Source: Spinellus fusiger
Taxonomy: Eukaryota; Mucoromycota; Mucoromycetes; Mucorales; Phycomycetaceae
NCBI GenBank assembly: GCA_025094145.1
Contig: JALLLS010000079.1
Coordinates: 1-64,000 of the forward strand
Direction of reading: 5' to 3'
Length of the DNA stretch: 64,000 bases
In this document: piece by piece, positions 13,942 through 27,128 of the stretch
Layout of the letters: the number at the start of each line of letters is the position of its first letter
Position numbering within the stretch: the first letter of the stretch is position 1
Made by a program: the position numbers and the translations under genes
The notes under the pieces: generated by a model
The model's database searches: none
What the model was told of the DNA's origin: nothing
Seen by the model: only the letters and a program-made list of their open reading frames with translations

Positions 13942-14271
13942 GGTGTATGTCTTGTATAGAATAGTAATTTAAGACCTCCTCTGTTCTTAACAGCATGATT
14001 TATATAGATTTCTGCTCAAGAAACTATCTAGCCTAGGACACGTAGTCACACTCCATTTGCATGAAAAAGTACTAAACTCTAGACACCGTGTGAAGTCATC
14101 TTTTTTTTCTTTTTCTTTTTTTTTTCCTTCTCCTAATGGCATAACTACTAGGAGAAAAAGGAAAAAAGAAAAAAAAAAGAGAGGGAATAGCGACTGTCTG
14201 TCATGTGCTGGGACTGGATGACATAATGGCGACATCGTAGCATGAATACTAAAATGGAAAAGAATGGCAGC

Positions 14272-14916
14272 TCATCCTTTGTGAATGACACAAAAGCACG
14301 TTGGTGAAAGGCATTGATAAGCTATTTCCCTTTTTGGTCTATTCACATGGACTGTCGATGATTCCATTGAGGTTGGCATTGGTTTTCCTTGTCCCGCCCT
14401 GTTTCCTCTCTTTTCTGCCCTGTGTAAATGTGTAAATGTGTAAATGTGTAAATGTGCCTGGATTACCCAAACTAGGCACAGTGCCACTCTACCCCCAGGC
14501 ACGTATTTCAACACAGCCTGAGAATGGGTGAGTGAATGAGACAAAGTTGCTTTGCCTCGAGACATTGCTTTGCTACAAGCAGATGTCACATGCAAAATAA
14601 AACGACACTGGCTTATCTTGAAATTCCACAAGTCCTGTTTGAGCTTACAAACAAGCACACTTTTGAGTTTCAAGACTCGGTTGAGTTCCCTTGTGAAAAA
14701 GAAGAATCCTAATGGCTCAACCCACTCTGCCCCATACCAATCATGGTGCACAAACACAGATCGTTTGAGGTGGGGGAAAGTACCGCAGTAAGATGGAGTA
14801 GAATACACTACTGGGTTCATGACTTGGCCAAAGTAATGATTTGTAGTGTTTCTTAAAGCTGCTCTTAAAGTGAGACAGTCTCCTATGTCACATGGATGAA
14901 CAGGCACATCAGTCAT
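14272..14916 (-). CDS. Uncertain open frame, 214 codons
   Basis: A long uninterrupted minus-strand frame starting MTDVPVHPCD. It is Cys/His-rich in places and has no domain that I recognise. The THTFTHLH-like stretch derives from a 'GTGTAAAT' tandem repeat at about 14418-14456. The local base composition is less AT-rich than the flanks, which lengthens chance frames. It could be a genuine orphan exon, part of a gene with unseen introns, or noise. Confidence 0.2.
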   Translation of the reverse strand: MTDVPVHPCDIGDCLTLRAALRNTTNHYFGQVMNPVVYSTPSYCGTFPHLKRSVFVHHDWYGAEWVEPLGFFFFTRELNRVLKLKSVLVCKLKQDLWNFKISQCRFILHVTSACSKAMSRGKATLSHSLTHSQAVLKYVPGGRVALCLVWVIQAHLHIYTFTHLHRAEKRGNRAGQGKPMPTSMESSTVHVNRPKREIAYQCLSPTCFCVIHKG

Positions 14917-15577
14917 CTTCCAACTGTAGCCTTACCTGTTAAAGTGTGCGAGGGTGGGTTCTCCCTTGTTTGATATATAAATAGTATGATGAGGTGTGTA
15001 TTCTTTCTATTGGTATTATTCCACACCTATTCAAGAATAGGTATTGGGATCAGCTTCTAGGCCGAGGACAGATTGAGGACACATCGAGGACACATCGAGG
15101 AGGTTCGAGATAAACACTACTAGAAACCCTACTGGGTGGTATGCCCTTTCTTGTACACTAGAAAGCAGTGACAAGCAAGTGGCCGATAGCAGAGAGGCGT
15201 ATGAGGTGATACGTGGCTCCATAACCTTAAATAGACCTGTCTCTATGCTACTTGTTTGTTGTGCATAGTGTCTCTATCTTTATCATAGGAAACCCCATCG
15301 TCACCAGGACACTGCACTCAATAGAACCCAAAGGCATAGGGTTTACTTTTCCTACTAGCTTATTATCTCTCATCATGAAAAGGCACTGGCATACCCTTCT
15401 AATAAAGACAATGGCTTATTTGACTTTTGATCACTAAAGCAGTTTCTTCTTCAGCTCATCAAGGCAACCCAACCTGGTGTGTCTATAGGAGACAGGCTAG
15501 GCTGTGGAATCTTTTTATTTTTTATTATTTTTATTATTATTGTTTCTGCTTAAGAGAGAGAGAGAGCTAAAGCTAAA
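14917..15577. other. Intergenic, nothing recognised
   Basis: Only short frames. It includes a short 'GGACACATCGA' direct repeat (about 15068-15090) and AT-rich sequence ahead of a Tc1 relic. Confidence 0.45.
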
Positions 15578-16219
15578 GCTGCTCATAGTGTACCTACAAC
15601 CAAATGAGGAGAAAGGTAGCCTAATGATTTGGAGCTATTTCTAGGCGGGTGGATTTGGCCCATGAGTCGTTGTTGATAGCAGTGTAAACTAAGACAAATA
15701 TATCACTATTTTGGCTGGTGAGTTTGATCTTTGGTTCATGAAATTCCATTAGAAAGAGGACAATGGGTTTTTTTTACAATAAAAGAGTGCTAGCTGTCAT
15801 ACTAGAACCTATGCGAGATAGTGGAAAGAGACCTATCAGATTAGGGTTCTTTGATGACTAGCCTACACAAATACCTGACTTGAACTCAATTGAACATGTC
15901 TGATACGCCTTGGAAATATGAATTGAAGAAAGAAGGGTATCTATTATCAATGTAGAAGGTTGGTATTGAACTTGCACAACGATAGGTTCAGAGTATGACA
16001 GACAGATGCCAGGATGTCATTGATGCCAAAGAAGGCCATACAAAATATTAATTGTATTATTATCCTATTTTCGATAAATAAAGATGTTGGGATTTGATAT
16101 GCTTAAGTTTGAAGCTTATAGATCAAATGTAAAGTGTTTTATTTAATATTGAACATGTTCTATCTGTTTCGTCCTGATATTTACTTTCACAAGTATTCAA
16201 CTCAATTGAGTGTGGTTAT
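15578..16219 (+). pseudogene. Decayed Tc1-type transposon relic
   Basis: Matches the transposase of the 32.3-kb element from the 'CTGCTCATAGTG' region onward. The 'GGCGGGTGGATTTGG' stretch is shared, and translated pieces include PDLNSIEHV and a DVIDAKEGHTKY-like end with stop. Multiple stops and shifts are present. The downstream flank resembles the flank of the relic at 6.3 kb (shared 'GATAAATAAAGATGTTG' and a CAATTG-containing end), so both are old members of one subfamily. The 5' part of the transposase is missing. Confidence 0.7.
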
Positions 16220-16904
16220 ATTCACACTTTTTTGAACAAGTATGTTTATCCTAATTATATACCCAATAGCATTCTTTGAGTGAACCATCGTCAAAATAGA
16301 TATACAGGCTGTTCTAAGTATAGCTATTTGCGCAAAAGTCATTACAATTGTCCAAATAATAATAAATACCAAACAGAAAGTGGAGACATTGTGATAAGAC
16401 CAAGAGATGGCAGCTTACTGTAAAGAGTGAGTGAAATGAATTAGTTGTATGATTCCATGAGCTTAGTACCTCTTCTTCCTACAGGACAGTTAGGTTGGAA
16501 TATTAATACACGTTCAGTCAGTGACCAAAATGTCATGATAAGCACAATAAAATACTACTGCTTCAGACTAATGTACAGAAAAGTAATTCACTTGTATTTA
16601 TTCGGAAAGCCCTCTTTATCAGTATAGAGTATAGGCTAACATTAAGCAAGGTCACTTGGATTTCATACAGCATAACCTTATTAACGTATGATAAATAGTA
16701 ACTAATACTATTCAATGCTATTAAAGGTGATCTATTTCCTCTTGACCAATAAAAGGTCCAAGCCTTCTGGTTCATCCCTAATTATACCTGTAGCTCCAGT
16801 TGACTAGCTGAAGGAAACCCATGCTACAGGTAAACTATCTAAAAACATAACGAAGTGTGTCTTATTGGATTTTGTCAGCAGAAAGATATTATAATTTCTA
16901 GTAT

Positions 16905-17057
16905 ACATTACTATAGACAATAGGTTAAACCAACTTTGTGTTGAATTTGAAGTCATTAGTATGTGTTTTGAGGTCGTAACATTTATATCCGTGAAGCATG
17001 CTCTTTCTCAGGATTTCAAAAAAGAAAAATTGTACCCTTTCTAATGTTATGTGATTG
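16905..17057 (+). mobile_element. 3' end of a Tc1 element (same subfamily as 32.3 kb)
   Basis: About 150 bp nearly identical to 33495-33644, the non-coding 3' part plus right terminal repeat of the intact-looking Tc1. Shared text includes 'TGTGTTGAATTTGAAGTCAT' and the end 'CTTTCTAATGTTATGTGATTG' next to TA. No left end or transposase was found upstream, so this is a solo end or a strongly deleted copy. Confidence 0.8.
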
Positions 17058-17065
17058 TACAGCAT

Positions 17066-19469
17066 TAAAGTGAATTTCCATAGCCATTACAGAGTAAAAG
17101 AAATGATCGTTGTAGAAGACGCCTTTTGGACTAAGAAGGCTACAGTATCTGCCAACAGTGTCTGCCAACAGTGTCTGCCAACAGTGTCTTTTTACTAGTA
17201 CATTTGAAAATAATAGTGCCACTGTAATATCAGTCATAATATCAATAACAGCAACAGCGACAACAGCAATAATGGGAGCTAAGGAAGAGATGAATAAAGA
17301 CCTCATTCGTATTTATGTTATAACTAAGAATTCTTACCATCTATTCTAATCTACAGGATAAAATTCTTCATGTCACAAACGCGACCTACCTGCAAAAAGC
17401 AAAAGGCCAAGGACCTGAAGCAGAAGCAGAAGCAGAAAATGAATGAACCTGGTCCTATCCTATATTGTATCGAGAATAAGACTAACCTCGCCTTTACTAT
17501 TCTTGTGAGCAACACACTCTATAATAATAAAAATATGTGTGGCTATCTGATGGATACTTGCCCGACTCTTATCTCTGCAGTGTTGACTTTGATCAAGTCA
17601 TTGTTGACTGTTTACATGGACTCTCTATTTCGACATTTATCCCAACACTTGTAAGAATGCAAAACAAAACCTTTAAAGTGAATTCTCTCCACCCTTTTGC
17701 TGGCTGCGTGAAACTTTAATAGTATAGAATCGCCTCAATAAATGCCCAGCCACTTCAACAGCAGTAGTAGAGAGATTAGCATCCATGCTATTGTTTGTTG
17801 GAGGCACTGTAAAAATTGTTTGTAGATGGGGTTTGTCTGGGGGAAATCGTGTGAATTGTAGAGATAAGATTTGCCTTGTCCTTTATCACCTATATTTTTG
17901 TTTGTTTGTTTGTTTGTTTGTCGTATTCAGTTCCACCCTTTACTATCCTATTCGCCATTTCCTGAGGTTACTCTTTGTCGAGCTTGATACAACCTAAAAT
18001 TTTCTTTAACTGTCCTGAAAGTATAAACTTGAACACTTTAGCCATGTGAATAAGAGTGTATTCAGTATAGATAGGAAGGAAACCAATGGAGAATGTTTTA
18101 GTGGAAGGAATACAAGTTTCAACTTTTTCTATTCTTTTCAACCTTTAGTATTTCTAGTCTTTTTCTTTCTTTCTTTTCTTTCCATAATGGACATGTATGC
18201 CTAGTAGATGAAAAACAGTTTATAGACAGTTAGTACCCTGATAAATTGCAAGGTGTCCAAGAAGCCACTAGATAATATAAGTTCCTGGGTCCAAAAGTTT
18301 TTTTTTTTTGGTTAATGTACAATTTACTCTGTTCTTTTATTTGACTTGATTCATTTGTGGTTCTATTCTACCCGAATGACTACTAAACTTATGATAAAAT
18401 ACGAGTGTCAATGGTAGAATATCTCTTGCGAATACTTGACGTATTTGTTTTCTTCTTCTTCAAACAACTTGTGCATCTGAAGGGTCATCTCTTTTTGACT
18501 ATTCTAAACAACAGTTAACGAACGGATACCCATTCTTTAGAAAATGGTCCTACAACAATGATAAAAACAGTATGTCCAGTAATATAGATATAAAGTCCAG
18601 TGATCAGTTTCTAATTGTCCAGAAAAAAAACTATCCATCCTCTGATTTTAGGTCAAGGCCCTGTATTAGAAATGTAAATAGTCTACTCTTTATGTTGGAA
18701 AGAACAACACATTTCTACAGGGTTTATTGGTTTTATTTAGTAGTCAAGGACACCATTGATTATGGATAGCAGCCTACATAAGACTGAGTGATAGTCATGC
18801 TAATAAGAGCTGTGCATTTCAGCAAGGTTGATCTGCTTATGTGATCTCCTTTCTCTTTGTAGAGATCAGCCTTGGAAATAGTATAAAACATCGACACCAA
18901 CAAAGTTAGACGTGTGGTTTAAGCTGTATTTATTATAGTAAAATGATTAGCCTACTTTATAGAGTATTGGTCTTGATTCAATCAAATGATCCTGAGTGTG
19001 GAGTTGTGTATCAAATATACACTAAAGACCAGTGTCTACCTATCATAAAGTCTGGTAATATCAAAAGAAGATCCCTCCAAAGAACATATTAGTGTTAAAG
19101 AAGGGTATTGGTTCCAGGGGCTTATTTCAAGGAATATCACCCCAACAATAGCCAAATATTGATTTGATGTGTCTTTATTCAAATATCCTCTGGCCAATCT
19201 GTGTCTTTTCTATCTTTATAAAGGACAGGTGCTTATAGGACACTTCTAATGTAGCTTGTATCTTTCTTTACCTTTCTTTTCTAGCTAACTTCTTGGTAGT
19301 GGCCCCTCCGACAAGTCACATTCTGATCTATTCACATGACCATGCCTTACCTGGCGTAATCTTATTGGGTGATTAGATAAGCAATAAGACTGCTTGAATG
19401 CCTTGTGACTGGGTATATTTTATTTAGAAAAAACTATAAATAAAGAGCAATTCTCATTGTGAGCAACTC
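17066..19469. other. AT-rich intergenic region
   Basis: No gene supported. A 13-bp unit (about TGTCTGCCAACAG) is repeated three times at 17145-17187. Otherwise short chance frames only. Confidence 0.45.
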
Positions 19470-19632
19470 ATACTTACCTGGGTCGTATGTTTGGTGATCA
19501 TGAAGACTGGACATACAGGAGGTCTGACTGTCATTGCACAGCGATGGTTGGACTTCCTGCGAACACCTAATGGGTGTCTCGAGGCCGCAATTTTTGCTTA
19601 AGGGAAAGGTGGTACGCCACTACTTTCCCTGC
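19470..19632 (+). ncRNA. U1: U1 spliceosomal snRNA
   Basis: The 5' end ATACTTACCTG is the invariant U1 segment that pairs with 5' splice sites. Stem-loop 1 carries GATCATGAAG, the U1-70K-binding loop (human GATCACGAAG). Stem-loop 2 carries ATTGCAC, the U1A-binding loop. A hairpin ACACC/GGGTGT follows (19564-19579). The Sm site AATTTTTG lies at 19589-19596, followed by the terminal hairpin GGGAAAG...CTTTCCC (19602-19629). The total of about 163 nt matches the human length of 164. A TATA-like CTATAAATA lies about 40 nt upstream. The many GTAAGT donors in this window fit its 5' end. Confidence 0.95.
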
Positions 19633-19942
19633 TTATAATAAACAAAAATGAAAATAAGCCCTGTGTTGACTGGTATTGCTTATCTTCTCGTTCAACTCTT
19701 TTGTTATGGAGGGACTAGTAGCCATCTCCAATTTTTATGGATATGATGGTCACTACACATTGAGGTTGTTAAGAATCCCCGAGTCTTTTCTTTTTGCACT
19801 GTGCACACAACTATTAGATTGAATTCTTACTAGTATAAACGAATAGACTTTGTTTGCTTGAAAGCCATTAGCTTTCTATTTATTTATTAGCCATCGTGAA
19901 ATAGACATACATTCTATTTTAGCTGCGATTCTATAAATATAA

Positions 19943-20577
19943 CTTTTTTTTTGACAGAAGGATGTCGCCTACAGTAGTTGTACCATTAACGAGTGGTTTT
20001 TATTTTCATGAACAATTCTAACGTATTTGAGGTTTTAGATAGAGAGAACAGAACATGGTGTGTTATTCCACCGAGAAATAGAAAACGTATGGGGTGTACT
20101 GAAGACCAAGAGAATGATACTAGGGGAGAGGGACATTGATAAAGCCCAGGAATAATGAGGAACACACAATGAAGACAGGACAAACACAAGTACTAGACCC
20201 TCACCTTCTACTTGGAGCCTACATTGCCCACTTGTGGTTTACTAGTTGTCTTCTTGAATGGAAAGCCTTTATCTATCCAAGGAGACAGCTACAAGTCATA
20301 GTCATGTTTTCTAGTTCTACTTTGGTGACATAACCAAATAATTACTTGTCATTGGTTAAAGGATCACTTCCAAAGCATCCCCCACGTCTTCCCTGGCATG
20401 CACATCACCCAGTCAGTAGCCAGCCCTCACAAGACCCTAGGAGTCTACCAGAGGTCCTTCTGTGTCCAACTCTAGTCTATCTAAAACTTCAAATACGTTA
20501 GAATTGTTCATGAAAATAAAAACCACTCGTTAATAGTACAACTACTGTAGGCGACATCCTTTTGTCAAAAAAAAAGG
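19943..20577. mobile_element. MITE-like element with about 100-bp terminal inverted repeats
   Basis: 19943-20042 and 20477-20577 are near-perfect inverted copies; they share T(9)GACA, AGGATGTCGCCTACAGTAGT, ACGAGTGG and ATTCTAACGTATTTGA. The roughly 430-bp middle has no credible ORF. Flanks are AT-rich (TATA-like on both sides), so a short AT target duplication is possible but not resolved. No related copy was seen elsewhere in the window. Superfamily unknown. Confidence 0.8.
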
Positions 20578-23500
20578 TATATTGCTAGCCTATAAAGAAA
20601 GGCAGTTTAGAGTAAAGTCTCTTGAATACATCCACTTTGTTGATAGTTACGCCTATCTCTTATCATAGTGACATCAACCTTCATATGAGTCTATGGTGGT
20701 TTATTGTACTAAGATCACTAATCAATGTCACCGTGGACAGATCACAAAGTTTCTATAGTTTAGACCCCGATAAGCTTTGCTTTCTTGATATTAAAAAAGT
20801 ATCTTTGAGCTTTTCCTCCATCTAAAGTTAAAGTTTGATATACAGGTTTTTAACCTAAAATTGGACAGTTCAAAAGATTAGACTGTTTGGTATTATAATT
20901 AGAAGACCGTCGATATTCTGTAGACACAAGTCAAAATGATGTAGAGATGATCCACAGATATTTTAATATTTTGTCTGTACTGTGGGTGTTCTACAGTGAT
21001 AAATGAGAAAGATGTTTTTTTTCAAGATACTGGTTCTTACTGTAATGAATAGGATGTACTATTTCAATGTTCATTGTAGAATCAGGTACTGTGCCAAGAC
21101 TGTCTTCCAGTGCTTGTCTCTAAGAGAGGCTTGAAGGTGTGTCTTGCATAAAAGAGGCTTATCAACACATCCTATTCAACTGAACACTGTCAGTATTAGG
21201 ATGACTATGGAATGGAAAAATGTATTTATAATGATGATGTCTCACTGTACATTAAATAAAAATACAACGATGCATTCATAGGATGCCTTCATCTACAGTA
21301 AAATGATAACTGTCGTAAAAGACGGTTACCAACACTGGACTTCAACGACTATTAAACTGAGAAGAGGATGCTATCAAATATCAAGAAATAATAATGTCAT
21401 GGCATTCAATAGTATGTCCTTGAGATTATCTTTCTTATTCTTTATTGAATCAGCCAATATGTTATATGGCCCCTGAAGCTAATAATATTAGAAAATGAGT
21501 GCTAGAAAACACAAAAGCAGAATGAAAGGAATCTATTTCTCAAAATTATATAGTTATGAACTCAAGGCTACTTTTATACATATTTCTCTACTCTATAAGA
21601 ATCTATGTTATACAGCACTCTCCTCTTTATAAATTCAAAGAAGAAGAAAACTCTCAATTACAACAATAAAAAAGAAGAATAGGATATAGTAAGTATCAGA
21701 GTATAACTATAGTTTCTACTGTCTAGTATACCTTTGACATCAAAGCCCAAAAACGACACCATCTAATTATAGTTTTTAATAGGAATAGTCCTACTCTATG
21801 CTATTGAATATAACGTGTCTCATATTTTGATTTGGAAGCCATGTAAATGACTCAAGGATTATTTTTTAATGATGCATCTAATAACACTTATTTACCACAC
21901 TTGTAGTACATAGCAGTGTTAAGATTCGAGTGATCTTTATATAAGTATCTTTTATTGACTTTACATTAGATGCTAGGGCTTGTCTGTTATAAAATAGAGT
22001 ACACTTTATGACTAACAAGGCTATTGGCGTCTCAGAATGACTGGAAAAAGGAAATAAATAAAGTCCCCGAAAATAGGGGGCTATCAAGAAGAAATACACC
22101 AAAAAAGATGAATTGAAACTATTCTAATCAAATAGTTTTTCTCCAAGCCGGCCAAAGGGTAACACGTTGATATGATATTTCTTTGTATACCTTTTTCATA
22201 TCTCTCAAGGGGAGAGTGTAGATATTCATTTTCAAGAAGAAAGAAAAGATATTTCCAAGTTTGTAGACAACATTTCTATAGGCTCCTTCTCATCAGTTGT
22301 ATGTACAAAGAAGCCTAAAGGTACATGGCCTAGGGTGTAAAAACATCAGGGGTAGAATTGTGAATAGTGTATGTATTATAGAGAGCAATATAGATCTTGA
22401 AAAAATAAATAGATGAATGTCTTAAGACAGAAATTTTATTGGTATTTCTTAATCTCTGGAGTTTTTTTTATTTATTTAAATTAATTACAACATGAGAGCC
22501 CTGAAAAATCCCACATCAGCTCACTGTCTTTAGTTAAGGAATAGAATAGCATAAAGCCTAAATTCTAACCCAATGGACTTTCTTTGGACTCATTTGAAAA
22601 TTATTACAAGGCAAGTCTATTTTAGTTTTAGTTTTATATTGATATATAAAATAATATAATATAAAATGAAATGGAATGGAATATAGAAACTGTTCGGGTG
22701 CAGGAATGAAAGTGGAAGAGAGAGAGAGAGAGAAAGAGCACTTCTATTCTAGGATAATGTGATATACTAGATTGTTTTTGAGACTATTGATGGCTCAACT
22801 CAACACGAATGCTTTGTAAATATGACTTTTGCTTTGAATACTTTGAATGTTATTCTTTATTTTCTAGTTTTGATTCTTTATTAAGTTCATAAAGGTAAAG
22901 TCCTATAAAGGTAAATTATGAAATATGAAGAAAAAAAATCAGCTACCAAACTTTAAATATCCATTCCTTAAACTTACCAGATCACTATTACACGTAGTAT
23001 GGCAGACATAACCACCGGTAAAGACAAATAATGTTATTCAAAAGATAGAAAATAAAAAGCCATTTAATATATTCCATAAATCTCATAAACTTCATAAATT
23101 CCCACTATTGCCCATAGTGCCTGTTTTATCTGTAGACTAAAGCTGTCAGAATCAATAACGAATCACTTGATCCATATCTTGTTTATATTAGATACATGTT
23201 TACTCTGAATGACATGTGAGCGGAAATATCAATATGTCTAGTTAATAGCCTATTACTGCTCAAGGCATCTTATTTTATTTTACATCTTCTATCCCTGCTT
23301 AGGTCAGGAGCATAGGTTCTGTTCACGATGATACTGATATGAATAAAGAATCACTCTATTTCTCTGCTATATTTTATAATGACTCAATATTATAATATCT
23401 TTTGCATGACAACATCCAGTAAGACGTACTTCATCATTATTTTATATTGTATCTTTAATGACTACTTGGGTTCAAAGATTTTATTGGTTAGTTAACTGAC

Positions 23501-26500
23501 TTGCTCTTTTTTTATTCAGCTTGTATATTATTCATTTATTCTACTCTAATTGTTAATACAAATAGGAGGACTTGAAGAAAGTCACCACCAAATATAACAC
23601 ATCTTAATGCATGCTGTTTCATACTATCTCTAGAAAAGTATCCACTGCATTCAAATACACTACAGCTTATCATAGATGTTTCGTTGCAGATGAACAGGCA
23701 CCTGGCCCTTTGTGCTTATCACCCAAACCAACACTCATCAGAGTTGTGTGTTTTACAGTTGATAGAAACAATGTGTTAAAGTGTTGATGTTTTATTTTGG
23801 ATTAAATATAAGAAATGTATGGGCTGAAAACTAAAACACTTCTTTGTAAACAACATTAGCATGCTAGTTGTTATTTTTTCGTTATTTTCTTTTAATATAT
23901 AAGATATAAAAAGGTCAATGATAATATCTGCTTTACAAATCAGTAGCTTGTTTATTATTATGTTTTTTAAATGAATTTCCAAATACTATATTTTATTATT
24001 GTATATCACTTTCTACTTTATGAATATAAACTACTTTAGACACTGATAAGTAAACACCAGAATAGGAGTAAAACATTCTTTATATCCCTTGCTGATGCAT
24101 TGCAGGAGAGCTCTCCGTTTCTTTTCTTACAATAAAATCTTAGCCTGTTGCCTTTCAGTCTTGACCATTCTCTAACTACAAACGAGTGTTTTTACAGGAT
24201 AATTCATAAGTTCAGTCACTGTGACAAAGAATAGAGAATGAATACAAAAACCATATCCTTCAGCTACTATTGTTTAATAGAAAAGTATCACACCAAGGAA
24301 AACAACATTCATGGTTTTACAACGGTCCTCTATGCAGTAGTAATTAATCTGTCTATGCTTACCTATGCTTATATGTACCCAGTTGTACCCAGCCGTATCT
24401 AACTGCACCTTGTCATACTCAGCCTCGTACTCTCTAAAGGAGAATTATTCCACCTATTACCCGATTTTCTTTCTTTATTGAAGCAGGTTTGGGTAAGTTA
24501 TCCGTAATGTCTATAGTGTGCCTGATTAAAAAAAAAACAGATGTAGCACAGTTATCTTGATGGATTAAGGCGGCTACCTTATAGGATACAGGTTCTAGAA
24601 TAGCCAAACACAACTCTTAAATGCACCTTTATCGTTTCTCCGACAAACTTTGTACTTATTTTAAACAAGAATACCAAAGACTAGATCGCAGTATGCTAAA
24701 TCCATTTACTATTTCTCCTTTATTATTATTTGTGAAAAATAAAAGGTTCACTACAAGTATGGTGGTTGCTGCCGAGATGACCACTTTTGGCCTTGGTACG
24801 GTCGCTATCACTGTTGCTATTCCAAGCACGTGGATTATAGTTGTTATTCTATTGAGCCTTTTTAGCTTAACAAAGAGTCACTGGGCCCTAGTTTTCTCTT
24901 TCTTCTTCTATTGGATAAGTGGACGTTAGCTATAGGGCACATCTATTAGTATACATACGCACCTCTGTACCAAACTATCATTCAATAGAATCTTTAAAAG
25001 TACTTTAGGTTTTGAGTTGAACTGTAAAGCTATTCTACCCAATAAATTGCCTATCTATAGCGCAATAATGTTGTTATGAAAAGCGAATAACAATTCAACA
25101 AAAAAAAAGTATCCTGTAGGGAATTAAAATGGTATGATAATAAGTAGAAATGAAGCATTTGAATATCCTTCAGTGTTCTTCCTATAGTGAGGATAATGAT
25201 TCCAACAAAGCAGTATTTTCTTTAAAAAAAATAAAAAATAATAATAATAAAAAATAAAGTAAAAAGAAATGACATGGATGTATAGTTTATCTGTTTATGA
25301 TAGGTTGGAGTTTTATTACAGAAATGATGTAGACACTATTGCTTTTGTTAATTACCTTTAAATACTATACTTTATAGAAACAGGGTAATGCATTGAGATG
25401 TATTTTCATGCTGTACTTGGTTGAATGAAATAAAATAAAAATGAAGAAGCTTAAACATCTAATATTCTTCAATGCATCTTCTGACCACCTGTCTTCATGT
25501 AGGAGGGCAGATGTGTCCTTATTGTATCAAAGACAAAGGCAGTAAAGAGTTAAGAAGAAATAATGGATTCTGTAGATGATGGTTGTTACATGGCTCACCT
25601 CCATTTTCCTTCTTTCTCGTAAATATTAAAGAAGAGAGAGAGAGCCAGGTCCATGATGACTCTTGGTTTGTCTTGACTGTATTTCAACTTGTTGTTTTTA
25701 GAATCATCACAAAGAATCATTTCGAAAGAATACCTAGTATTTACAAAACTAAGTATAACACCTTGATGCATAACCAAGACGTTGTTTATACCATTAGTAC
25801 ATCTCTAATTAAGTTTATTTTTAAGAAATATTAATAAAAAATACTTGTACGCATAAGATTAAGTAAATAAACTAAACAGATAGTGTGATGATCAAGATTT
25901 CAATCTCTTATCACTAACTATATTTAAATAGTGATTTATCTGCTCTTTTATTCTATAGCCACACTGCTATTGAAAATTGAATAGCCATAGTGTTTGCAGG
26001 GCTCACTATTTCTTATGGACCACAGGATTTAAGCCTCCATCCTATATTATTTGAAGATATTTATATTTTCAATAGCATTGAATTTATTAATAACTTGTAC
26101 AGTACAGACAATTGAGTATTTACCGGTTATCTCATAATAAGATAACAAAAGTAGTTCTCTCCTTTTTTTTTCTACTGTACTTTTAGGTAATAAAGTTTTG
26201 AATCAGTTTTAAAAAGGTAATTTATATATTAATTTACGTAAATCACGCAATTCGTATCATCTGTGGGATGTGTATGGCAGGCTATCCATCCTATTTGACC
26301 TTTCATTCTGTAGATGCATGTAAATATATACATTATTCATTCTAAAGATAGACAACAAAAACAACATATGAAAAGAAATAAGGGTTTTCATCCTATAACT
26401 ACGTATTCTCAAATAAGATGATACAACCCATTTCTCCTTTCTCAGCAGAATATAAGAGTGGGAGTATCAATATCTTAACGGGTAATAACAGTGATAACAG

Positions 26501-27128
26501 TATTATCACAATCTATCTTTCATTTTTTCTGCAGTAAGCGTAACACAGGCCACTGAGAGAGATCTAAATAGGGATTTCTATTAGCCTGACATTGTATCAG
26601 TCTCTTTTGTGGCCACGGCGTTATAACTTACATATTCATAGATTAACAGACAAAGAGAAAGAAGAAAAAGGAAAGAGTCGTCATTTGTAGGAATAACAAA
26701 GTATCAAAGACATAAATTTTAAATTCTTTTTGGATAGTTTTTATTTTTAATGCATATACAAAAAACTAACTTGCTAAGAATACAATCAGAACTTCTAGTG
26801 TACAAACAAGATAAGTCATGTGTAAGCTCACAAGAGTAGCCTACAGATGTGGGCGTCAACGATGAATGAATAGATGAATAAATGAGTTGAATGAATAATG
26901 AAAAAGTTGAATGATTTGAGTAAATGAAAGGGGACTGAATATCCTTTTTTAAGATAAAAAAAACATTGATGGTAAGAATGCTTTGTTGTTGGTGTTGTTC
27001 TAGCGAGTGCTGTTGTTGGAATATAACCTTGGTGAAGCAGAGATAAAAACAAGCAAACAAACAAGAAACAAGAAAACTAATGTATAGTAAACAATAAGAC
27101 AGATGAAGTCTTATTGAGTATCGCTGCT
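20578..27128. other. AT-rich gene desert, about 6.5 kb
   Basis: Only short frames in all six readings, none with a recognisable domain or consistent splice signals. The longest (24621-24929) has a hydrophobic stretch but no family features. Near 26860-26925 degenerate AATG-type repeats lie in the 3' flank of the secreted-protein gene. No tRNA or snRNA was seen. Confidence 0.5.

Noticed and set aside
24621..24929. 102-codon frame with a hydrophobic helix
   Set aside because: No domain, no conserved neighbour, plausible by chance in this composition.
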